Assembly (NCBI GenBank): GCA_030432735.1
Contig: JAUIMK010000010.1
Coordinates: 1-33,157, forward strand
DNA: 33,157 bases
Origin: a bacterium
Lineage (GTDB): Bacteria > Myxococcota_A > UBA9160 > UBA4427
Reading direction: 5' to 3'
Made by a program: the position numbers and the translations under genes. Shown in pieces: positions 17,469-25,415 of the stretch. The notes under the pieces are model-generated. The model did not search any database, had not been told where the DNA came from, and was given only the letters and a program-made list of their open reading frames with translations. How positions within the stretch are numbered: the stretch's first letter is position 1; each line of letters opens with the position of its first letter.

Positions 17469-17855
17469 ATGGAGACCGTGCGGGACTTCATGACCACCGA
17501 GCTCACGATTCTCTCCCCCGACGAGAACGTGCTCCGAGCGATGCGCCGGCTGATCGATCGGGAGCTGTCCGGAGCGCCGGTCCTCGACGACCGCGGCAAC
17601 CTGCTGGGTGTGTTGACCCAGCGCGATTGCCTGACCGTCGCCTTCCGGACGAGCTATCACGGAGACGCGGCCGCGAGCGTGTCGGAGTACATGACCCGCG
17701 ACGTCGAGACGGTCGACGCGAGCATGACCCTGGTCGAATTGATCGAACGCTTCTACCAGAGTCCCCGCCGGCGTTTCCCCGTACTCGAGGCGGGGCAGGT
17801 CGTGGGCCTGATCAGCCGACGCGACGTTCTGCGCGCGTTCCTCGAGATGATCTGA
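17469..17855 (+). CDS. Two-CBS-domain protein
   Basis: 128 residues made of two CBS units and nothing else: VRDFMTTELTILSPDENVLRAMRRLIDRELSGAPVLDDRGNLLGVLTQRD and VSEYMTRDVETVDASMTLVELIERF through VVGLISRRDVLRAF. Such stand-alone pairs form a Bateman module that binds AMP, ATP, NAD-type or similar ligands and regulates a partner. It begins 34 bases after nqrF with GGAGG before the ATG, so it is probably co-transcribed with nqr and may sense energy charge for this complex; that link is inference. Cytoplasmic. Confidence 0.9.
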   Translation: METVRDFMTTELTILSPDENVLRAMRRLIDRELSGAPVLDDRGNLLGVLTQRDCLTVAFRTSYHGDAAASVSEYMTRDVETVDASMTLVELIERFYQSPRRRFPVLEAGQVVGLISRRDVLRAFLEMI

Positions 17856-17894
17856 ACGACGCCGACACCGCCGCCGCGAGCCGCTATGCGGGCG

Positions 17895-18221
17895 TCACCC
17901 GTCGTCGTTGCCCGCCAACGCATTCAGCGCCTCCACCAGCGCAGCCAGCTCGCTCTCGATCGCGTCGCCATCCACGCTCGCGTGGCTCTGGCTCTCGCGC
18001 AGCAGCTTCCCGACGGATTCCACTTCGAAGCGCCGCCCCTCGAAAGAAGAGATCCCGAGCGCGCGCCCCACCGGCGTCTGCCCTCGACCGTCCGCACCGT
18101 GGCACGACGCGCAGCGCTCCGCGTAGACGGACGGACCGTCCGCGGCCGCCGTCGACGCGAGCGCTGCACCGAGCAGCACGAAAGGGATCGGAAAGAAGAG
18201 CGGGTTCTTCGGAATGCGCAC
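17895..18221 (-). CDS. Small monoheme cytochrome c without a visible Met ligand
   Basis: 108 residues. GTG start at 18221 with GGAGGT 8 bases before it. Signal peptide (FPIPFVLLGAALASTAAA), then SVYAERCASCHGADGRGQTPVGRAL, the N-terminal half of a class I cytochrome c with CASCH at residues 37-41. Unusually, no Met occurs anywhere after the initiator, so the normal Met axial ligand is missing; the only other His is His80 (SQSHAS), which may take its place or leave the iron five-coordinate. Divergent from the decaheme cytochrome gene and sharing its 257-bp upstream region, so it may be a periplasmic partner of that conduit. Confidence 0.85.
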   Translation of the reverse strand: MRIPKNPLFFPIPFVLLGAALASTAAADGPSVYAERCASCHGADGRGQTPVGRALGISSFEGRRFEVESVGKLLRESQSHASVDGDAIESELAALVEALNALAGNDDG

Positions 18222-18359
18222 GATTCGTTACCTCCGACGGGCTCGTCACGAGAGAGCAGCCCATCGAAGCACGCACGGCAAGACCCGCATCGAGCGCTTC
18301 GCATCGACGAGGCGAAGAGCGAGACGCTTCGACTCGTCGCGTGGCACGTCGTCACAGCC

Positions 18360-18444
18360 GTTCTCCGTGGCGCAGAGTGCCATCGCACTTCGTCCCGCTT
18401 CGCGACAGGGTGGTCATCGTTCTCCCGTAGCGCAGAGGTCCATC
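18360..18444 (+). repeat. Two imperfect 25-bp direct repeats upstream of the decaheme gene
   Basis: GTTCTCCGTGGCGCAGAG followed by TGCCATC (18360-18384) recurs as GTTCTCCCGTAGCGCAGAG followed by GTCCATC (18419-18444). The copies are about 59 bp apart, just before the start of the decaheme cytochrome gene and within the divergent control region. They look like tandem regulator sites. Confidence 0.55.
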
Positions 18445-18478
18445 CTGAGACAGAATCGAGATGGAGCAAGGAGTCGGG

Positions 18479-19465
18479 ATGCTCTGTCCGAAAAGGATGC
18501 CCCTTCAGGTCGAGGCATGGGTCGGATCGATCGGTCTGGCCGTCCTGGTCCTCGTCGGCCCCGCGATCGCGAGCGCACAGTCCACGTCGGGATACGTCGG
18601 CAGCGAAGCCTGCACGACCTGTCACGCGGACGCGAGTCACGCCTACGACCGCACCGTGCACGCGCGCGTATTGAACGAGGCCGTCGCGCGAACCGAGCGG
18701 GCAGCGCGCGGCTGCGAAGCCTGCCACGGTCCTGGTCTCACCCACGTCCAGTCCGCCGGCAAGGGCGAGCCGCACGAGGACTGGATCGCCTTCACAGGCG
18801 ACACGGTAGGCGACACCGACGAGGGCGGTCTCGCCGCCGATCGGATCGAGCGTGAGAACGCGGTCTGCCTCTCCTGCCACGACCACTCCCGGGTCGGACT
18901 CTGGTCGGGGAGTCCTCACGCCATGAACGACGTGGGCTGTACGACCTGCCACTCGACGAAGAACCCGGCCTCCCGGCGCCATCTGCTCACCGCCGCCGAC
19001 CAGACGACGGGTTGCGGAGGCTGTCATCCCGCCGCGCGGGCCCAACAGCTCCGCAATCGACACATGCCCGTCCGCTCCGGTCCAGGCGGCGCCGGCGGCG
19101 AAGGCTTCATGAACTGCAGCTCCTGCCACAATCCGCACGGCACCGTGACCGAGTCCCTGGTCGACGCGAACAGCGTGAACGAGAGCTGCTACGAATGCCA
19201 TGCCGAGAAGCGGGGCCCCTTCCTCTGGGAGCACGCTCCCGTGAACGAGAGCTGCACGAACTGCCACGTGCCCCACGGCAGCATCCGGCCGAACATGCTG
19301 CGGGTCGCCGGGCCGCGGCTCTGCCAGACCTGTCACATCCAGTCGCTGCACCCCTCACAGAACCGTGGCCCCACCGATCGATTCTCGGTCGGACAGAACT
19401 GCCAGCACTGCCACATCATGGTGCACGGAAGCAATCACCCGTCCGGGAACTTCCTGACCCGATGA
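18479..19465 (+). CDS. Decaheme cytochrome c, MtrA/PioA/DmsE family
   Basis: About 328 residues. Signal peptide ending near AIASAQS. Exactly ten CXXCH sites: CTTCH, CEACH, CLSCH, CTTCH, CGGCH, CSSCH, CYECH, CTNCH, CQTCH, CQHCH. Spacing and motifs such as NCSSCHNPHG, SCYECHAEKRGPFLWEHAPVNESC and VPHGS are those of the DmsE/MtrA/PioA periplasmic decaheme family, which sits inside an MtrB-type barrel and carries electrons across the outer membrane. The next gene is that barrel, overlapping by 4 bases (ATGA). The start is probably 18479 (AAGGAG 5 bases before); an ATG at 18461 would add six residues. Direct repeats and a divergent cytochrome gene lie upstream. Confidence 0.95.
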   Translation: MLCPKRMPLQVEAWVGSIGLAVLVLVGPAIASAQSTSGYVGSEACTTCHADASHAYDRTVHARVLNEAVARTERAARGCEACHGPGLTHVQSAGKGEPHEDWIAFTGDTVGDTDEGGLAADRIERENAVCLSCHDHSRVGLWSGSPHAMNDVGCTTCHSTKNPASRRHLLTAADQTTGCGGCHPAARAQQLRNRHMPVRSGPGGAGGEGFMNCSSCHNPHGTVTESLVDANSVNESCYECHAEKRGPFLWEHAPVNESCTNCHVPHGSIRPNMLRVAGPRLCQTCHIQSLHPSQNRGPTDRFSVGQNCQHCHIMVHGSNHPSGNFLTR

Positions 19466-21768
19466 CGCCGCCGAAGACGACCGACAGGGCGGTCGGCGCC
19501 CGAAGAAATCTCGTCCTGGTGATCGCCTTCGCGTGTGCCGTGGCGAGCGGAGTGGCCGCAGCACCGCGCGGTGCCCTCGCCGAAGACGACGGCCACGAGC
19601 AGGAGAACCTCGCGGACTGGGCTCCGCCGCTGCTCGTCTCGGGCGAGGTCGAGATCGGCGGGCGTTCGTCGGGCGGAGACGACGGCGCCGGGAAGTTCCG
19701 CGAGTACCGCGATCTCGATTCCGGGATCTTCGGCGGGGTCGATCTGCTCTTCGAGGACGAGGAACGCCGGAGCTACCTCCGCATCTTCGGCTCGAACCCG
19801 GGCTACGACGACCAGCGCTACACCCTCGAGGCAGGACGCTACGGCAGCTACTCGGTCGACCTCTTCTACAGCGAGCTGCCCCACGTCTTCAGCACGAGCG
19901 CGCGCTCGCTGTACCAGCGCCCGTCGCAGGAGACGTTCGTGCTCCCATCCGGCGTCCAGGCCCGGATCGCAGGCGCCGCGGACCCCTCGGCACAGCTCGG
20001 CGTGGAGCTCTCCGCCGCGCAGCCGGTCGAGCTCGGGTTCCGGCAGGTCGAAGCGGGTGCGGGCGCCGACGTGCAGGTGAACGACTCCGTGCGCCTCTTC
20101 AGTCGCTATCGCCTGCAGGACCGCCGGGGGAGTCGCCCGCTGGCCATCCAGTTCGGCAGCCCCGGCGGCACCTTCGACGTCTTCGCCGCCTCCATCGACG
20201 ACGAGACCCACCAGCTCGAGGCCGGCGTCGAGTACACCGAAGGACCGTTGATCCTCGGACTCGAGTATCGCGCCTCCTTCTACCAGAACGAGCTCCGGAG
20301 CATGACCGTCGACAATCCGCTGGTGGCTGCCGACACCACGACCGCCGCCGAGCGCGGCCGGCTCTCGCTGGCCCCGGACAATTCCGCCCACGCCGTCTCG
20401 GCCTTCGCGAGCGCGACGGTCCCGGCCTCCTTTCCCGTGCGCGTGACGGCGAACCTCGCCTACGGGCTCCACCTCCAGGACGACGACTTCCTCCCGAATA
20501 CGATCAATGCTGCGATCGCGAGCCCCGCCCTTCCCGCGAACGGCCTGAACGGTGAAGTCCACACGTTCCTCGCCAACCTCGTCGGCACCGCTCGACCGCT
20601 GCGCAGGCTCGATCTCAAGACGCGCTATCGCGTCTATCGCTACGACGACGAAACCGATCCGCTGCGGTTCTCGGCGTGGGTGCGCAACGACGACGAGGCG
20701 CGAAGCGACGCCGTCCGCTCCGTCCGCAACGACTACACGCGGCAGAATGCGGACGTGACGGCGAGATACCGGGTGTCGAAGGCGCTCGAGACGACGCTCG
20801 GCTACGAGCTCGAGGCCTGGCACCGGAGCGACGATCGACAGGTGGACGATCTCCTCGAGCATGGACCGACCTTTCAGGTCGACTGGCGGCCGCACCCATC
20901 CACCACGATCCGGACGAGCTACGACTTCCGCGACCGGGAAGGCGACGGCTACGACACCCTCGCGTTCTTCGAGTCGAAATTCGATCCGGCCGATTTCTCG
21001 GCCCTGGTCGCGTCGGGCATCACCGAGCTGCCGGGACTTCGAAAGTACGACCAGGCGGATCGCCGAACGCATCGGATCGCGATCGGCGGAACGATTCTCG
21101 TCGGCGAACGAACGGAGCTCGGGCTCGACGGCAGCTGGGAGGACATGGACTACGTCGACTCGGACTACGGCCTGACCGGGCAGCAGGGCTGGCATGCCGG
21201 CTTCGACGCCTACCATCGGCTCCATGACCGCGTCGGCCTCGGCCTCTGGTACACCTACGAAGAGTTCGTGTACGAAATGGACTCCCGCTGGCGCCCTCGC
21301 AACTTCGGGCCCTTCGCCACGTTCGTGGACGATCCGATCAACGACTGGTCGAACGAGACCGAGAGCGCCTTCCACTCCCTCGGCGGCCGCGTCACCGTCG
21401 AGGCGATTCGGGACCGTCTCGATCTCGAGCTGGGCTACGAGCTCCACCTCGGGCAGGAAAAGATGCGGGACGACGCGATCCCGGGCGTCGCGACCGCCCC
21501 CGGTGCGCCCGGCAATCCCGACGCAGGTCTCGCCTTCACCCATCCCGACATCGAAGAGAGTCTCCAGGTCCTGACCGGCAGCGCGACGCTCCGGGTGAGC
21601 GACCGGCTCGAGCTCCGCGCGCTCTATCGATACGAGGACTTCGATCTCGACGATTACCGGAGCGACGACCTGGGCCCGTTCCGAGGGGGAAGCGACGTCT
21701 TCCTACGCAACAACGTCGAAGACTACGAGGTTCACATCGGCATCCTGAGCGCCACCATCAGCCTTTGA
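19462..21768 (+). CDS. MtrB/PioB-family decaheme-associated outer-membrane barrel
   Basis: 768 residues, signal peptide (LVLVIAFACAVASGVAAAP), then a long series of alternating amphipathic beta strands with aromatic ends (for example RYGSYSVDLFYSELPHVFST, LELGYELHL, LELRALYRYEDFDLDDY) and an outer-membrane-type C-terminus. Length and strand pattern fit MtrB/PioB, whose 26-28-strand barrel forms a sheath around the decaheme protein. The N-terminal CXXC of Shewanella MtrB is absent, as in many homologues. It starts on the stop codon of the decaheme gene, so the pair is made together. No MtrC/OmcA-type surface cytochrome is encoded next to it; the downstream genes are beta-helix proteins on the other strand. 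Confidence 0.93.
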   Translation: MTPPKTTDRAVGARRNLVLVIAFACAVASGVAAAPRGALAEDDGHEQENLADWAPPLLVSGEVEIGGRSSGGDDGAGKFREYRDLDSGIFGGVDLLFEDEERRSYLRIFGSNPGYDDQRYTLEAGRYGSYSVDLFYSELPHVFSTSARSLYQRPSQETFVLPSGVQARIAGAADPSAQLGVELSAAQPVELGFRQVEAGAGADVQVNDSVRLFSRYRLQDRRGSRPLAIQFGSPGGTFDVFAASIDDETHQLEAGVEYTEGPLILGLEYRASFYQNELRSMTVDNPLVAADTTTAAERGRLSLAPDNSAHAVSAFASATVPASFPVRVTANLAYGLHLQDDDFLPNTINAAIASPALPANGLNGEVHTFLANLVGTARPLRRLDLKTRYRVYRYDDETDPLRFSAWVRNDDEARSDAVRSVRNDYTRQNADVTARYRVSKALETTLGYELEAWHRSDDRQVDDLLEHGPTFQVDWRPHPSTTIRTSYDFRDREGDGYDTLAFFESKFDPADFSALVASGITELPGLRKYDQADRRTHRIAIGGTILVGERTELGLDGSWEDMDYVDSDYGLTGQQGWHAGFDAYHRLHDRVGLGLWYTYEEFVYEMDSRWRPRNFGPFATFVDDPINDWSNETESAFHSLGGRVTVEAIRDRLDLELGYELHLGQEKMRDDAIPGVATAPGAPGNPDAGLAFTHPDIEESLQVLTGSATLRVSDRLELRALYRYEDFDLDDYRSDDLGPFRGGSDVFLRNNVEDYEVHIGILSATISL

Positions 21769-21808
21769 GGTCGCTCGCGCCCGGGAGTCGTGCGCCGACG
21801 TCCGCAGC

Positions 21809-21844
21809 GAAGTCACCGCCGAAGTCATCGCCGAAGTCATCGCC
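21809..21844. repeat. Three tandem 12-bp repeats
   Basis: GAAGTCACCGCC, GAAGTCATCGCC and GAAGTCATCGCC follow one another without gap, just before the copied gene fragments of the mosaic region. One base differs in the first unit. Confidence 0.85.
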
Positions 21845-21961
21845 GCTCGATCGCCCCGACGTCGCCGACGTCGCCCAGCGTGCCGACCGGACGGGCGAGC
21901 CCGACCCGATCCCGCTCCTCGAGCCAGACGTCGTAGGCGTACTGGCTCCAGATCGCCGTCG
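21845..21961 (-). pseudogene. Copied C-terminal fragment of the beta-helix lipoprotein
   Basis: Read on the minus strand this stretch encodes TAIWSQYAYDVWLEERD, VGLARPVGTLGDVG and a tail like IERR, almost the same as the last 40 residues of the protein encoded at 23325-25415. The corresponding source is 23328-23443. The copy differs by scattered substitutions and a 6-bp duplication (GACGTC), and it lacks any gene body or start. It is a decaying partial duplication lying in the 337-bp gap between the MtrB-like gene and the next beta-helix gene. Confidence 0.8.
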
Positions 21962-22101
21962 ATTGGCGGACTTGATCGGGCCGACGGCCGAAACCGAAGT
22001 CCCCTGGTTCTCGGACCCCGTCGTCCGGACCGACGACTCGCACGTGCGCATCGACGTGGACGACGAGCGCAGGAACGAGGACGAGCGACCGACGACGACG
22101 C
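21962..22101 (+). pseudogene. Copied and internally deleted fragment of the BON-domain gene
   Basis: On the plus strand this encodes LADLIGPTAETEVPWFSDPVV and RTDDSHVRIDVDDER, matching the C-terminal region of the BON-domain protein (VFIGPTAETEEPWFSDP and following). After the DVDDER part the sequence jumps to match 7281-7322, beyond the stop codon of the source gene, so about 170 bp are missing. The copy ends a few bases before the stop codon of the beta-helix gene at 22106. No start codon or ribosome site of its own. Confidence 0.8.
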
Positions 22102-22105
22102 GGCG

Positions 22106-23173
22106 TCAGGGGCAGAAGCTGGAGACGGTGCCCGTTCCCGCGCAGAAGTTGCCCCCACGAGAGTTGCTGCTGCCGGACCCCGCGACCGTGCCGGTCTGGT
22201 TGGCGGAGATCACGTTGTCGCTATATGCAGAGTCGAAACCCAGCGTGAGTCCCCGCCCCTCATTGGAACGCATGCTGTTCCCACGAACGAGGCAGCCGCT
22301 GTCGCAGTCGATGCCGTCGTCGAAGGCGGAGTCGACTTCGTCGCCGTTCTGATAGGCAGCGTTCTCGATGATCGAGCACCCCGCGCCACAATCGATCCCG
22401 TCGTTGGAGTTCCAGTAGACCGTATTCCCGGAGACGGTCGAGCCGCTGCCGGCAGAAATCCCGTCGACGCCGTTCAGGTAGGCCGTGTTGCCCTGGACGG
22501 TCGAGCCGTTCGACGCTTCGATCCCGTCGCTGCCGTTCCGGTAGGCCGTGTTCCCCGAGACCGTCGATCCGGTCCCTGCATCGATGCCGTCCTCGCCGTT
22601 CAGGTAGGCCGTGTTCCCCGAGACGGTCGATCCCGAGGACGTCTGGATCCCGTCCTCGCCATTCTGATAGACGGTGTTGCCCGATACGGTCGATCCGATC
22701 CCGGTGCTGATCCCATCGATCCGGTTCCAGCGCGCTCGCACGTTCGTGACTTCCGCCTGCAAGCTGAGCAAGACCCCGTAGCCCATGCCCACGGTGCTTC
22801 CGTTCCTGACGGAAAGGCCGGAATAGGAGGTGGAGGTCCGCCTCACGGCCGCGGCGAATCCCGACGTCGGGGTGCAATCCGTCGTCGTATTCTCGCAGCC
22901 GGCGCGGACGATGGACAGATTGTTCAGATCGATCCCCACGTCGTTCGCGCTCACGGTGATCCCGTCGGTGAACTCGTCGGGCACGATCAGATCACCCGTC
23001 AGGCGATAGCTCCGACCGGCCGAGCCATCGATCGTCACGGGATAGCCGGGCGTATCCCCCGAGAAGCAGCCCGTGTGGACCGCGCACGCCGGGTTGATCT
23101 CGAGGACACCGTCACTCGCGAACGCGGACGGCGCGAGGACGAGAAACGTGGCGAACAGAACGGCGAGGCGCAT
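22106..23173 (-). CDS. Secreted beta-helix protein with 21-residue tandem repeats
   Basis: 355 residues, signal peptide (VLFATFLVLAPSAFA-SDG). The N-terminal cap SDGVLEINPACAVHTGCF with PVTIDGSAGRSYRLTGDL is shared with the protein at 1817-2674. Residues 162-266 are five nearly identical 21-residue units of the form TVSGNTAYxNGxDGIxxxxGS, each one turn of a right-handed parallel beta helix with Asn and Gly at turns; a longer degenerate unit (SIIENAAYQNG onward) follows. Cysteine pairs appear in the last units and at the end (FCAGTG, FCP). GGGAG precedes the ATG. Probably surface-exposed or released; ligand unknown. Confidence 0.83.
   Translation of the reverse strand: MRLAVLFATFLVLAPSAFASDGVLEINPACAVHTGCFSGDTPGYPVTIDGSAGRSYRLTGDLIVPDEFTDGITVSANDVGIDLNNLSIVRAGCENTTTDCTPTSGFAAAVRRTSTSYSGLSVRNGSTVGMGYGVLLSLQAEVTNVRARWNRIDGISTGIGSTVSGNTVYQNGEDGIQTSSGSTVSGNTAYLNGEDGIDAGTGSTVSGNTAYRNGSDGIEASNGSTVQGNTAYLNGVDGISAGSGSTVSGNTVYWNSNDGIDCGAGCSIIENAAYQNGDEVDSAFDDGIDCDSGCLVRGNSMRSNEGRGLTLGFDSAYSDNVISANQTGTVAGSGSSNSRGGNFCAGTGTVSSFCP
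22376..22690 (-). repeat. Five 63-bp in-frame tandem repeats
   Basis: Within the beta-helix gene five units of 63 bp are tandemly arranged, seen in the plus-strand text as recurring GTGTTCCCCGAGACCGTCGA-type blocks. High similarity between units makes this a place where copy number can change by recombination. Confidence 0.8.
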
Positions 23174-23324
23174 CTACGGGACTCCCGGGTGATGAATCGA
23201 ACCGCGAGCCATGATGCCGAGAATTCCGGACGCGATCGAGATCGGATTCGGGCTGGCGGATCTCTTGCGGGCGTTCTGCACCTCGCAGAAGGCCTCACGC
23301 CGATGGGATCGCCAGCCCCTTCGT

Positions 23325-25415
23325 TCAGGGCCGCTCGATCGACCCGACGTCGCCGAGCGTGCCGACCGGACGGGCGAGTCCGACCTGATCCCGCTCTTCG
23401 AGCCAGACGTCGTAGGCGTACTGGCTCCAGATCGCGGTCGAGATGTCCGGGTTCTCCGCGAGGGGCCCGGACGAGAAGAGCGCCGACCAGGCGGCATCGC
23501 CCAGGGTCTCCGACCCCATCCCCGGGATCGCCTCCACGGCGAGCGCCGCGTCGAGGCGGTGCCAGAAGTGGATGTAGGGGTGATTCGGCAGCTCGCGCGG
23601 CCAGGTCTGCGCGGGCCCGAACCAGAGCGTGTCCGCGAGCGTCAGGATCGGCGCGCCCAGGGGATCCGTGTAGGGCTGGTTGCCCGGCGTCGTGTCGTCG
23701 AGGTCGACGCTCGCCAGGAACGCCTCGAAGTCCGCGGCGAAGCTCGCGGCGAAGCCCGGGAGGGCATACTCGTCCTCGATCCGAGCGAGCACGATCGCCA
23801 GGAAGTCGTCGACGCCGCCGGAGCCGACGGCGTACTCGCCGAGCACCTCGTGGACCGGGTACACCGCGTCGGGGATCTGGTCGAGCGCGCGGTCCCAGGG
23901 CGCGTAGTGCAGGATCGCGAGCTGGCCGGCGTCGGCGCCGACCGACTCGATGTGGCTCGACCGCGCGATGCCGCTGGTGCGCTCGACGACCTCGTCGATG
24001 GACAGGTCCTCGAGATCGCCGGTCTGCGGGAAGTGCCGGCGCGAGAGCGAGCGCCAGGTCGGCTGGCCCACCGGGACGAGGATCTGGCTGAAGTCGACGA
24101 CGCCGAAGCGGTTGTAGCCCAGGCTCCGGAAGTAGAAGCTCGAACCGGTGAAGACGTCGTGGTCGTAGGTCGCTCCACCGATCTCGTGCACGGTGTTGCC
24201 AGCGATGATCGAGTGACCGATCACCATGTCCTCGACCGCGTGGGCATTGCCGATCGTCGCGGCGACGCCGCCGGCGAGGTTCGGCTTGTCGAGATCGTCG
24301 GTCCGCGGCACCCCGTAGACCTCGTTCTCGACGATCGTCGCCGCCTCGATCTGGACGTAGCCGTTCGAGAGGTAGAGACCGCCCCCGCGCCAGTAGCCCG
24401 TGGCGAGCACGAAGGGCGGCAGTCCCGGCGCCGGCTCGACGAGGTTCTTCGCGAGGGTGCTGTTGCGGACGACGAGGCGCTTGCGGTTCCCGATTCCTCC
24501 GCCGTCGCTGTAGACGCCGCCGCCGTAGGTGAAGAGGCCCTGGATCCGGTTGCCGGAGATCGACGAGTCGTCGATGGTCGACGTCGTGAGCGGGTCGAGG
24601 GCGCCGCCCACGGCGAAGACGCCCCCCCCTGCGGCGCCGCCGCCGAGCACGGAGTTGCCGGCGACCACGCAGCGCTCCATCCGAACGAGGTTCGCGTAGA
24701 CGCCGCCGCCGAAGGCGCCGCGATCGCGGGAGGGATCGAAGTCGCCCTCGACGTGGTTGTCGAAGATCTCGCAGTCCTCGAGCCGCGCCAGGCCCCAGAC
24801 GGCGATCCCGCCGCCCCGGGCGAGGGTCCAGGGCTGGTCATCGGGATCCGGGGTGGAGATGTCTTCGGTCAGGTTCACGCCGCCGGTGATCCGCACGTTG
24901 CGCAGGAGCAGGTCGCCCGAGACCGCGAGCACGCGGGCGGGATCGGTGCGCCCTCCCATCCATGCGACGGTGACGCCGGACGGCAGGGCCGACGCGTCGA
25001 TCACGACGTTCTTCTGCGCGTAGAGCGCCGAGCGTCCGTAGTCGCGATCGAAGTAGCCGACGAGGTAGGAGACCGGGCCGCTGGGCGTGTTCGCGATCCC
25101 CATGACCTCGCCCTTCAGGATCGTGTGCGCCTCCCCGAGCTCGGTGAGCGCGATCGTCGCGCCATCGAGACTCGCGTCGAACTCGATCGGCTGGCCGGAG
25201 CTCGCCATCTCGAGCGCCTCGCGCAGCGTCGTACCGAGCGCCGCCGCGGCTGGACCGTCCCCCGTGCTGTCGACCACGATCGGCGTCGGCGTCCCCCCGT
25301 CTCCGCCGCCCGTGTCGAAGCAGCCGGTGCCGAGAAACAGCAGCACCGCCGCCGAGAATGCGGCTCGGACGGGCGCGCGCGCGATCGCGCGGATCTGACG
25401 GTGTGATTCGGACAT
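23325..25415 (-). CDS. Large beta-helix lipoprotein with a distinct C-terminal region
   Basis: 696 residues from the ATG at 25415 (MSESHRQ); a longer frame to 25457 lacks a better ribosome site. The N-terminal hydrophobic segment AAVLLFLGTGC ends at a Cys with a non-ideal lipobox, so lipid anchoring is probable. Then VDSTGDGPAAAALGTTLREAL and PIEFDASLDGATIAL, the opening of CSLREA/choice-of-anchor-Q-type beta-helix surface proteins, followed by rungs with short NxxxGG turns (GNSVLGGGAAGGG, GNRIQGLFTYGGG, ENEVYGV). From about residue 450 the character changes to a mixed, Trp/Tyr-rich region of about 240 residues (for example HPYIHFWHRLDAALAVEAIPGM), which I do not recognise. A piece of the gene end is copied at 21845-21961. 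Confidence 0.8.
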   Translation of the reverse strand: MSESHRQIRAIARAPVRAAFSAAVLLFLGTGCFDTGGGDGGTPTPIVVDSTGDGPAAAALGTTLREALEMASSGQPIEFDASLDGATIALTELGEAHTILKGEVMGIANTPSGPVSYLVGYFDRDYGRSALYAQKNVVIDASALPSGVTVAWMGGRTDPARVLAVSGDLLLRNVRITGGVNLTEDISTPDPDDQPWTLARGGGIAVWGLARLEDCEIFDNHVEGDFDPSRDRGAFGGGVYANLVRMERCVVAGNSVLGGGAAGGGVFAVGGALDPLTTSTIDDSSISGNRIQGLFTYGGGVYSDGGGIGNRKRLVVRNSTLAKNLVEPAPGLPPFVLATGYWRGGGLYLSNGYVQIEAATIVENEVYGVPRTDDLDKPNLAGGVAATIGNAHAVEDMVIGHSIIAGNTVHEIGGATYDHDVFTGSSFYFRSLGYNRFGVVDFSQILVPVGQPTWRSLSRRHFPQTGDLEDLSIDEVVERTSGIARSSHIESVGADAGQLAILHYAPWDRALDQIPDAVYPVHEVLGEYAVGSGGVDDFLAIVLARIEDEYALPGFAASFAADFEAFLASVDLDDTTPGNQPYTDPLGAPILTLADTLWFGPAQTWPRELPNHPYIHFWHRLDAALAVEAIPGMGSETLGDAAWSALFSSGPLAENPDISTAIWSQYAYDVWLEERDQVGLARPVGTLGDVGSIERP

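Noticed and set aside
19435-21543. Minus-strand 702-codon frame opposite the MtrB-like gene
   Set aside because: Typical GC-driven antisense frame; product is Val/Glu/Arg-rich with no domain, while the plus strand encodes a clear barrel.
21765-22352. Plus-strand 195-codon frame across the mosaic region
   Set aside because: It is made of duplicated fragments and the antisense of the beta-helix gene end; not an intact gene.
22376-22690. 63-bp repeats considered as a CRISPR-like array
   Set aside because: Units are contiguous without spacers, in frame, and encode beta-helix rungs.
23211-25406. Plus-strand 731-codon frame opposite the beta-helix lipoprotein
   Set aside because: Antisense shadow of the lipoprotein; composition is Val/Asp/Arg/Gly repetitive and nothing is recognisable.
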